From Eudoraea sp. (lineage in GTDB: Bacteria > Bacteroidota > Bacteroidia > Flavobacteriales > Flavobacteriaceae): 7,310 nucleotides of DNA. Shown here one piece after another: positions 1-5,620 of this stretch (the first letter of the stretch is position 1; the number at the start of each line of letters is the position of its first letter). The DNA lies in contig JAHEBI010000030.1 in assembly GCA_024642325.1 (NCBI GenBank), forward strand, positions 1 through 7,310. The letters run 5' to 3'. Made by a program: the position numbers and the translations under genes. The notes below the pieces were generated by a model, which was not told where the DNA came from, searched no databases, and worked only from the letters and a program-made list of their open reading frames with translations.

Positions 1-426
1 AGAGAAGTTTTCAGATATATTCCGAAGTTGAGCACCTATAGCTTTATTATATTTAGTAATATGATCCCAATCTTTTTGAATATTAGAGGCATTAACCACC
101 AAAAGGTATACTTCTTCTTTTACCCTGTATACGATAAGGTCATCCACTACACCTCCCGATTCATTGGGCAGGTAGCTGTATTGGGCTTTACCAACAGTCA
201 GTTTGGATGCATCGTTCGAAGTTACTTTTTGTATAAGTGTTAAAGCATTGGGCCCCTCTATTAAAAACTCTCCCATATGTGAAACATCGAAGACGCCCAC
301 AGCCTTTCTTACTGTTTCATGTTCGGCATTAACACCTTCGTAGGAAACCGGCATCAAATACCCTGCAAAGGGAACCATTTTGGCGCCAAGGGCTTCATGG
401 GTTTTAGTTAAGGCTGTATTCTTCAT
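1..426 (-). CDS. gcvT: Aminomethyltransferase (glycine cleavage T protein), N-terminal part; 3' end outside window
   Basis: T protein of the glycine cleavage system: it takes the aminomethyl group held on lipoylated H protein, releases ammonia and passes the one-carbon unit to tetrahydrofolate, giving 5,10-methylene-THF in the cytoplasm. Translating the minus strand from the ATG at 426 gives 142 residues in an open frame to the window edge, out of roughly 360 expected for the family. It begins MKNTALTKTHEALGAKMVPF, the usual GcvT start. Further family signatures are AGYLMPVSYEG (21-31), VGVFDVSHMGE (43-53), TSNDASKL (69-76) and GGVVDDLIVYR (91-101). The Asp95-Asp96 pair contains the position of the catalytic aspartate known in T proteins. 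The gene lies downstream of thrC on the same strand after a 94-base gap and has its own candidate promoter, so it is probably a separate transcription unit, although read-through from thrC is possible. No Shine-Dalgarno sequence is visible. I am confident of the family; the folate-binding C-terminal half cannot be seen. Confidence 0.95.
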   Translation of the reverse strand, partial: MKNTALTKTHEALGAKMVPFAGYLMPVSYEGVNAEHETVRKAVGVFDVSHMGEFLIEGPNALTLIQKVTSNDASKLTVGKAQYSYLPNESGGVVDDLIVYRVKEEVYLLVVNASNIQKDWDHITKYNKAIGAQLRNISENFS

Positions 427-447
427 ATTTCATCAATTTAAGCTGCG

Positions 448-478
448 CAAATTTATAGAAAATTAATAGATAGCTAAA
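448..478 (-). promoter_or_regulatory. Candidate promoter of gcvT (Bacteroidota type)
   Basis: On the minus strand TAAATTTG (448-455) matches the Bacteroidota -7 consensus TAnnTTTG exactly. Eighteen bases further upstream lies TTTAG (474-478), a weak version of the -33 TTTG/TTG element. Initiation would fall near 440, leaving about 14 untranslated bases before the gcvT ATG. The region is very AT-rich, so a chance match is possible; the exact -7 element at a sensible distance from the start codon is the main support. Confidence 0.5.
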
Positions 479-520
479 TTAGACTTCACAATGTTTTATG
501 ATATAAAGGAATAAGACCTC

Positions 521-1816
521 CTATCTGTTCAGTAAATAATTTTTAAGTCCCTGGTAGGTATCTATTTTTATGGAGACTTTGTTTTTTTTCAATACTTTTT
601 GAATTTGCGAAGGAATAGGTAAATGCAATTTTAGTGTTTCTTCAACCACGTCTAAAAATTTAACCGGGTGGGCAGTTTCCAAAAATACGCCATAGGTATC
701 CGGAGCATCTTTCTGGTATTCTTTTAGGCCCAAATACCCGACTGCACCATGAGGATCGGCAATATAATTGGATGAGCTATACATACTGCGCATGGCTTGT
801 TTTGTTTCTTCATCAGTAAATGAATAAGAGGACAGGTCCTTTTTTAGTTCAGTAAAATTATTTTTATATAGATTTCTGATCCTGATAAAATTACTTGGAT
901 CACCTACATCCATTGCATTTGATATGGTGGCTTTAGAGGTTTTGGGAGCATATTCATTTGTCCGCATAAAATGAGGTACTGTATCATTAACATTTGTTGC
1001 AGCAATAAAATGTGCAACAGGCATTCCCAGTGTTTGTGCTACCATCCCGGCACAGATGTTTCCAAAATTGCCGCTGGGGACAGAGAAAACAATAGGTAGT
1101 TTTTTGTTTTTCAACTGTTTGAATGCAAATAAAAAATAGAACATTTGAGGCAGCCATCTGGCCACATTTATGGAGTTTGCGGAAGTCAATTGCATTGCTG
1201 ATTTCAGTTCCGGATCTAAAAAAGCAGTTTTTACCATATTCTGGCAATCATCAAAGGTGCCATTTACCTCCAGGGCCGTTATGTTCTGCCCCAATGTAGT
1301 TAACTGCCGCTCCTGGATATCACTTACTTTACCACTTGGGTATAAAATGACCACCTTTACACCTTTAACCCCTAAAAAACCATTGGCTACAGCACCACCG
1401 GTATCTCCGGAAGTTGCTACCAGTACGGTTACCTCACTATTTTCATTCTCTGAGAAATAACCAAGGCATTGAGCCATAAACCTGGCTCCTACATCTTTAA
1501 ATGCGAGGGTGGGCCCGTGAAAAAGTTCTAAAGTTGCCACGTTTTTCTCCAATTCAATAACAGGAAAAGGAAAATCCAGGACATTGTTTATGATCTCTTT
1601 TAACTTGTTTTCAGGAATACTGTCTCTAACAAATTGCTCAATTGTTTTAGAGGCAATTTCATGATCAGACAGCGATTCAATGTTTTCAAAAAAAGCGGGA
1701 GGAAGCGGTTTTATTTCCCGTGGAAAATACAAACCCCTGTCGGGAGCTATTCCCTTTATGACTGCATCTTTAAATGATACATCTTCAGCTTTTTTATTTA
1801 GACTATAAAATTTCAT
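521..1816 (-). CDS. thrC: Threonine synthase
   Basis: PLP-dependent enzyme that converts O-phosphohomoserine and water to L-threonine and phosphate, the last step of threonine synthesis. The 431-residue length is typical of the shorter bacterial threonine synthases of fold type II. An N-terminal region (about 1-90, with SFKDAVIKGIAPDRGLYFP near 14-32) precedes the catalytic core. LFHGPTLAFKDVGARF (98-113) carries the PLP-binding lysine, Lys107. ATSGDTGGAVA (134-144) and the glycine-rich SVPSGNFGNICAG (245-257), which binds the PLP phosphate, follow. SANSIN (212-217), DPHGAVG (354-360) and ETAHPVKF (380-387) are further family signatures. The ATG at 1814-1816 gives the standard N-terminus. The gap to the thrB stop is 29 bases with no promoter visible, so it is read as the third gene of the thrABC operon. 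No obvious intrinsic terminator follows its TAG. All key residues that I can judge are present. Confidence 0.97.
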   Translation of the reverse strand: MKFYSLNKKAEDVSFKDAVIKGIAPDRGLYFPREIKPLPPAFFENIESLSDHEIASKTIEQFVRDSIPENKLKEIINNVLDFPFPVIELEKNVATLELFHGPTLAFKDVGARFMAQCLGYFSENENSEVTVLVATSGDTGGAVANGFLGVKGVKVVILYPSGKVSDIQERQLTTLGQNITALEVNGTFDDCQNMVKTAFLDPELKSAMQLTSANSINVARWLPQMFYFLFAFKQLKNKKLPIVFSVPSGNFGNICAGMVAQTLGMPVAHFIAATNVNDTVPHFMRTNEYAPKTSKATISNAMDVGDPSNFIRIRNLYKNNFTELKKDLSSYSFTDEETKQAMRSMYSSSNYIADPHGAVGYLGLKEYQKDAPDTYGVFLETAHPVKFLDVVEETLKLHLPIPSQIQKVLKKNKVSIKIDTYQGLKNYLLNR

Positions 1817-1845
1817 TCACAGGATTTATGGGATCACAGTCAAAA

Positions 1846-2766
1846 TTATATTTTATACATTCCAATGGTATTTATTTTTGAGACATATACATCATAATCC
1901 ACCCCGATATGGTTATATACATCTCTCATGGCCTTCGCCACATTTTCTGCCGTTTCCCTACCTTTACTAAGAGCGAAAATTGAGGGCCCGGAACCCGAAA
2001 TGCCGCTGCCCAGTGCTCCAGCGTTAATGGTGGCTGCTTTTACCTCACTGAAACCTGGTATTAACATGGAGCGTATTGGCTCTACTATATGATCTACCAG
2101 CGACCTTCCAATTAGATCATAGTCTTCCAGGAAAAGCCCGGAAATGAGTCCACCTACATTCCCCCATTGTTTTATCCCATCTTTTAAGGAAATGGAAGTC
2201 TTGAGTATTTTTCTGGAATCTGATGTCTTTACTTCAATCTGAGGATGGATGACTGTAGCATATAATTGTGGAGGGGTATTTATCCTGATAATATCCAGGG
2301 GTTCATAACTACGGACCAATGTAAATCCACCAAATATGGCCGGTGCTACATTGTCCGCATGGGCTACACCACTGGCTAATGCCTCACCTTGCATGGCAAA
2401 TTTGACCAGCTCAAATGGCGAAAAAGGTTTGTCCAATAATTCATTCATTGCCCATACGGCTCCCGCAGCACTTGCAGCACTGCTTCCGATACCACTGCCG
2501 GCCTTTATCTTTTTGTGTATTTCTATGTCAAATCCACCACTGTATTCACTTTCCTGCAATAAGGCTAATCCGGCTACGCCCGCTACATTATCCAAAGTTT
2601 CCAGCGGTAGCGACTGTCCGGTTATTTTAGAGATTTGAATACCGGGTTCTTTTGTTTTCTTTACGATCATTTCATCCCCAATTGCATCCAGTGCTAAACC
2701 AAGGACGTCAAAACCGCATGAGATATTGGCGATGGTAGCCGGACAAAATACTTTAATGCTATTCAT
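1846..2766 (-). CDS. thrB: Homoserine kinase (GHMP kinase family)
   Basis: Phosphorylates L-homoserine with ATP to O-phospho-L-homoserine, the substrate of ThrC encoded just downstream. The 306 residues match the family length of about 300-320. All three GHMP motifs are visible: motif 1 PATIANISCGFDVLGLALD (9-27), motif 2 KAGSGIGSSAASAAG (88-102), which is the ATP phosphate-binding loop, and motif 3 GALGSGISGSGPSIFAL (250-266). HADNVAPAIFGGFTLV (136-151) is also characteristic. The ATG at 2764-2766 lies only 4 bases after the thrA stop codon, so the two genes are probably translationally coupled. There is no Shine-Dalgarno sequence upstream. Context between thrA and thrC removes the ambiguity that GHMP kinases often carry (mevalonate kinase and shikimate kinase relatives). 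Confidence 0.97.
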   Translation of the reverse strand: MNSIKVFCPATIANISCGFDVLGLALDAIGDEMIVKKTKEPGIQISKITGQSLPLETLDNVAGVAGLALLQESEYSGGFDIEIHKKIKAGSGIGSSAASAAGAVWAMNELLDKPFSPFELVKFAMQGEALASGVAHADNVAPAIFGGFTLVRSYEPLDIIRINTPPQLYATVIHPQIEVKTSDSRKILKTSISLKDGIKQWGNVGGLISGLFLEDYDLIGRSLVDHIVEPIRSMLIPGFSEVKAATINAGALGSGISGSGPSIFALSKGRETAENVAKAMRDVYNHIGVDYDVYVSKINTIGMYKI

Positions 2767-2770
2767 GGGT

Positions 2771-5215
2771 TTAATAATTTCCTATCCTTATTATGTCTGC
2801 AAAAATCCCCGATGCTGTTACATCGGCTCCGGCTCCGGCTCCTTTTATGATCAGAGGCTGGTTCGGGTACCTTTCAGTGTAAAAAAGAACAATGTTATCG
2901 CTTCCTTCTAAATTGTAAAAATCATGACCTTTAGGAATTAACTCCAAGCCAACACTTGCCTTGCCATTCTCAAATTCTGCCACGTATTTGAGTTTGCTGT
3001 CAGAAGATACAGCCTTTTTATATAATTGCTGAAAAGATTCCTCATGGGCAGTAAGGGATGCATAAAATTCATCATTACCCTCAGCAGCAAGACTTTCCCC
3101 CGGTAAGAATGAATTGTTCTTTATTTCCTCAAGGTCCAGGACATATCCACTTTCCCTTGCCAAAATTAGAATCTTCCGCATTACATCAATACCGCTAAGG
3201 TCAATTTTCGGATCTGGTTCGGTATAACCTTCTTCCTGAGCTCTTTTAACAACATCATGAAAAGTGGTCTTGTCATTAAAATTATTAAAAACAAAATTCA
3301 GGCTACCGGACAGTACAGCCTGTATCTTTCTAATTTTGTCACCAGAGGCAATTAGATGTTTTAAAGTGTCTATTATAGGTAATCCGGCACCCACATTTGT
3401 CTCAAACAGGAATGGCGAATTGTATTCTCTTGAAAGTTCTTTTAGATCGCTATATTTTTGATAGTCGGAAGAGCAGGCAATTTTGTTGCATGTTACCACT
3501 GAAATGCTGCGCCTTAAATAATCAGAATATGTATTTGCTACTATTTCGCTGGCTGTATTATCTACAAAAATGCTGTTGCGGTGGTTGTACTTTAATACCC
3601 TTTCATAAAACATAGTCCTATCTGCTTTTTCGCCTTTCGCCAAAAGCTCCTCCCAGTTTTCCAAAGGAATTCCATCTTCATCAAAGACCATGGTTCTGGA
3701 ATTGGATAAACCAATGACGCGTGGATTAAGTTTAAGGTTGGTTTTAAGGTATTTTTTCTGGTTTTGTATTTGCTTTAAAAACCTCGCACCCACATTGCCT
3801 ACGCCCATTACATATAGGTTTAATTGCTTTATATTTTCCTCGAAAAACTCTTCGTGCAAGGTGTTAAGGGCTTTTTTTACATCGTCTTTTTTTATTACTG
3901 CGGAAATATTCCTTTCTGATGCCCCTTGTGCAATTGCCCTGATATTGACATTGTTTTTGCCTAAAGCACTAAACATTTTCCCGCTTAAACCTTGATGGCT
4001 CTTCATGTTATCCCCAACAAGAGCAATGATGGCGAGCTCACTTTCCACCATAACCGGCTTAATTTTATGTGTGGCTATTTCATACTCAAAAGCAGTATTC
4101 ACCAATGATTCTGCAACAGCTGCATCGTTATCAGAAATCCCGACACATATGGAATGTTCTGAAGATGCCTGAGTGATGAGTACAACACTAATACCGGCCT
4201 GGGAAAGGACTTCAAAAAAACGTTTAGAGATGCCCGGTATCCCTATCATTCCGGGACCCTCCAGCGAAAGAAGGGTAATTTGCTCAACATTACTTATACC
4301 GCGAACAGATTTACCCAGGACATTTTCATTTTTAGCTATTAAAGTGCCTGCTTCTTCAGGGGCAAAAGTATTTTTAATAAGAATAGGGATGTTTTTGGCA
4401 AGTACAGGCTGAATAGTTGGTGGATACAATACCTTGGCCCCAAAATGTGACAGCTCCATGGCCTCTTCATAAGAAATTTCAGGAATTGCCTTAGCCTGTT
4501 TCACTATCCTTGGATTAGCCGTATACATCCCACTTACATCGGTCCATATTTGCAATTCCTCTGCATCAATTGCACCTGCAACTACAGCCGCTGAATAATC
4601 AGAACCACCTCTGCCCAAAGTCGTGGGGTTGCCTTTGGCTGATGAAGCAATAAATCCCGGTATAACAGTTATTTTGTTTTTGGTAAGTGCAAAATAAGAC
4701 TTGCAGTTGCTGTTGGTGCTATTAAACTCAACCCTAGCTTTTCCAAAAGTGTCATCGGTTTTGATAAGCTCCCGACTATCTTTGAAAGCGGCATTCATTC
4801 CTTCTGAAATAAAGAATTCACTTATTATAAAGGATGATAAAAGTTCGCCGAAACTAACAATCTTATCAGTTAACTGCGGGGTTCGTTCGGCAATTAGAAA
4901 TGCACCTTCCGCCAAGGTGTCCAGTGTATTTAATTCACTTTTCACCTTGCTTAGGATAGCACTTTGCAATTGTAAAGGGATTAGCTCCCTAATCGTCTTT
5001 ATATGCCTGTCTTCAATTTCCCTGAGGTTGTCCTTATATGCTTCATTTTGATTTGATGCCAAATCAACCGTCTTCAAAAGCAAATCTGTAATTCCTCCCA
5101 GGGCAGATACTACAACCACAATTTTATCTTCACCCAGGTTTTTGACGATATTCTGAACCTGCTTTATATGTTGCGCATTGGCTACTGAAGTACCTCCAAA
5201 TTTTAATACTTTCAT
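2771..5215 (-). CDS. thrA: Bifunctional aspartokinase / homoserine dehydrogenase
   Basis: Fusion enzyme catalysing step one (aspartate to 4-phosphoaspartate, ATP) and step three (aspartate semialdehyde to homoserine, NAD(P)H) of threonine and methionine synthesis. The 814 residues match the roughly 820 of E. coli ThrA. The aspartokinase domain (about 1-300) shows KFGGTS (5-10), SFGELLSS (121-128), TLGRGGSDYSAA (199-210), TDVSGMYTANPR (225-236) and HFGAKVLYP (257-265). A paired ACT regulatory region spans about 310-460 (LEGPGMIGIPGISKRFF near 318-334 and LVGDNMKSHQGLSGKMF near 399-415), the expected site of allosteric threonine control. The homoserine dehydrogenase domain (about 465-814) has the nucleotide-binding GVGNVG (471-476) and ETNVGAGLPII (605-615). 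Glu666, Asp672, Asp677 and Lys681 have the spacing of the catalytic Glu208, Asp214, Asp219 and Lys223 of yeast homoserine dehydrogenase. The ATG at 5213-5215 gives the canonical MKVLKFGGTS start. It heads the operon behind a Thr/Ile-rich leader ORF. Feedback inhibition by threonine is inferred from the architecture. Confidence 0.97.
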   Translation of the reverse strand: MKVLKFGGTSVANAQHIKQVQNIVKNLGEDKIVVVVSALGGITDLLLKTVDLASNQNEAYKDNLREIEDRHIKTIRELIPLQLQSAILSKVKSELNTLDTLAEGAFLIAERTPQLTDKIVSFGELLSSFIISEFFISEGMNAAFKDSRELIKTDDTFGKARVEFNSTNSNCKSYFALTKNKITVIPGFIASSAKGNPTTLGRGGSDYSAAVVAGAIDAEELQIWTDVSGMYTANPRIVKQAKAIPEISYEEAMELSHFGAKVLYPPTIQPVLAKNIPILIKNTFAPEEAGTLIAKNENVLGKSVRGISNVEQITLLSLEGPGMIGIPGISKRFFEVLSQAGISVVLITQASSEHSICVGISDNDAAVAESLVNTAFEYEIATHKIKPVMVESELAIIALVGDNMKSHQGLSGKMFSALGKNNVNIRAIAQGASERNISAVIKKDDVKKALNTLHEEFFEENIKQLNLYVMGVGNVGARFLKQIQNQKKYLKTNLKLNPRVIGLSNSRTMVFDEDGIPLENWEELLAKGEKADRTMFYERVLKYNHRNSIFVDNTASEIVANTYSDYLRRSISVVTCNKIACSSDYQKYSDLKELSREYNSPFLFETNVGAGLPIIDTLKHLIASGDKIRKIQAVLSGSLNFVFNNFNDKTTFHDVVKRAQEEGYTEPDPKIDLSGIDVMRKILILARESGYVLDLEEIKNNSFLPGESLAAEGNDEFYASLTAHEESFQQLYKKAVSSDSKLKYVAEFENGKASVGLELIPKGHDFYNLEGSDNIVLFYTERYPNQPLIIKGAGAGADVTASGIFADIIRIGNY

Positions 5216-5304
5216 TCTGATATTTTATTAATTGATTGATAAAGATGGTATTGGTGAATATTTGAGAAAACAGACGTATATGTAGTATCTTACCCCTAAG
5301 GGGT
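5216..5304 (-). promoter_or_regulatory. Candidate attenuator / leader RNA structure upstream of thrA
   Basis: The leader transcript between the Thr codons and the thrA start holds a perfect short hairpin, ACCCC-TTA-GGGGT (5292-5304), whose loop contains the TAG stop of the leader peptide. The 3' arm continues as GGTAAGAT (5287-5294), which can alternatively pair with ATCTTTATC (5238-5246), giving eight pairs around one bulged base. The two pairings share bases 5292-5294 and so exclude each other, and a ribosome stalled on the Thr codons would cover the first arm. This is the logic of attenuation, but I see no GC-rich hairpin followed by a U tract before thrA. Termination could be Rho-dependent, or control could act on thrA translation. 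The structure is read by eye and has not been folded. Confidence 0.45.
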
Positions 5305-5385
5305 GGTAGTGTTGATTGTGATAGTAAAATGGTGCCCGTAATCACAGGATGAAGCCCATTTATTTATGTCCGTTGTGCCTTTCAT
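5296..5385 (-). CDS. Putative threonine-operon leader peptide (29 aa)
   Basis: Small ORF of 29 codons plus stop, starting ATG at 5385 and ending TAG at 5296-5298, 80 bases upstream of thrA on the same strand. It begins MKGTTDINKW and ends HHFTITINTTTP. Codons 21-28 (5302-5325) contain five Thr (ACT, ACA, ACT, ACC, ACC) and two Ile (both ATC), so seven of eight codons specify these amino acids. This is the composition of ThrL, the enterobacterial thr leader peptide, whose Thr and Ile codons sense charged tRNA levels. Ile is relevant because threonine is its precursor. The position fits a leader: the start codon lies 19 bases downstream of the -7 element of a strong predicted promoter. An in-frame ATG exists at 5403 but overlaps that promoter and is unlikely to be transcribed. 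The peptide probably has no function beyond being translated. That it is a leader is inference from codon content and position. Confidence 0.75.
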   Translation of the reverse strand: MKGTTDINKWASSCDYGHHFTITINTTTP

Positions 5386-5402
5386 AATGTCCAAGGTAAC
5401 CA

Positions 5403-5423
5403 TTCAAAAGTAGGACTTTTGAA
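5403..5423. repeat. Perfect inverted repeat over the thr promoter -7 element (candidate operator)
   Basis: Arms TTCAAAAG (5403-5410) and CTTTTGAA (5416-5423) are perfect reverse complements separated by 5 bases. The repeat covers the predicted -7 element (5405-5412) and extends into the promoter spacer. It lies almost wholly upstream of the predicted transcription start, so it would act as DNA, for example as the binding site of a dimeric repressor, rather than as an RNA hairpin. No regulator gene is in the window. One arm includes the -7 consensus itself, and the region is AT-rich, so part of the symmetry could be chance. Confidence 0.45.
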
Positions 5424-5435
5424 CCCCTTATCAAA
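5405..5435 (-). promoter_or_regulatory. Promoter of the thr operon (Bacteroidota type)
   Basis: On the minus strand TTTG (5432-5435) is followed after 19 bases by TACTTTTG (5405-5412). These match the -33 TTTG and -7 TAnnTTTG elements of Bacteroidota primary sigma factor promoters, with normal spacing. Initiation should fall near 5398, giving an untranslated leader of about 180 bases before thrA that contains the Thr/Ile-rich ORF. Further upstream, 5463-5490 is rich in A/T runs that might help as an UP-like element. This is the best promoter match in the 405-base intergenic region. Confidence 0.7.
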
Positions 5436-5620
5436 TAATTCATGCTATTTTTACGAAGTCATCAATATTTTTCAAATATTTTTACAAAAAATGGTTCATT
5501 TTAGGTTTATTAATCGGTTTAAGGTAGAATTGATAATTAACAACCAAATAGGAAATCCCATTTCAAAGAAAGTAAGGACAGAGTAACAGGAGTCAAAAAA
5601 TTCCGGCCTATAACAGGGAT
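5424..5620. other. AT-rich intergenic region between thr promoter and nnr
   Basis: The divergent thrA-nnr interval is 405 bases. Its thrA-proximal half holds the leader ORF, attenuator candidate and promoter described separately. In the nnr-proximal part I see no ORF with a recognisable product and no RNA gene. There is a near-duplicated A/T segment at 5463-5480 (two copies of an AATATTTTT-like unit). For nnr on the plus strand no exact TAnnTTTG is present. The nearest is TAGGTTTA (5502-5509), with TTTA 17 bases upstream (5481-5484), each with one mismatch, so the nnr promoter is not convincingly located. A purine-rich CAGGAG (5587-5592) is about 28 bases from the nnr ATG, too far to be its ribosome binding site. 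Confidence 0.5.

Noticed and set aside
427..520. Possible terminator after thrC
   Set aside because: No stem followed by a U tract is visible on the minus strand; the interval is simply AT-rich with the gcvT promoter candidate.
28..1460. Plus-strand ORFs at 28-243 and 1170-1460 and a minus-strand ORF at 987-1247
   Set aside because: They are alternative frames of gcvT and thrC, which have unambiguous family motifs.
2820..2842. Tandem GGCTCC-like repeat
   Set aside because: It encodes the conserved GAGAG motif near the C-terminus of the homoserine dehydrogenase domain, so the repeat follows from protein conservation and codon choice.
2336..5051. Several plus-strand ORFs of 61-116 codons within 2336-5051, antisense to thrA and thrB
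   Set aside because: They lie opposite strongly supported conserved genes, have no recognisable motifs or own upstream signals, and have the composition expected of antisense frames.
5130..5345. Minus-strand ORF of 71 codons across the thrA start
   Set aside because: It overlaps thrA and the leader in another frame, and no protein family is recognisable. The leader frame with its Thr/Ile run explains the region better.
5317..5346. TGTGAT ... ATCACA inverted repeat resembling a CRP site
   Set aside because: The arms are 18 bases apart rather than the 6 or so of a CRP site, and it lies inside the leader ORF. A weak RNA stem there is possible but not supported.
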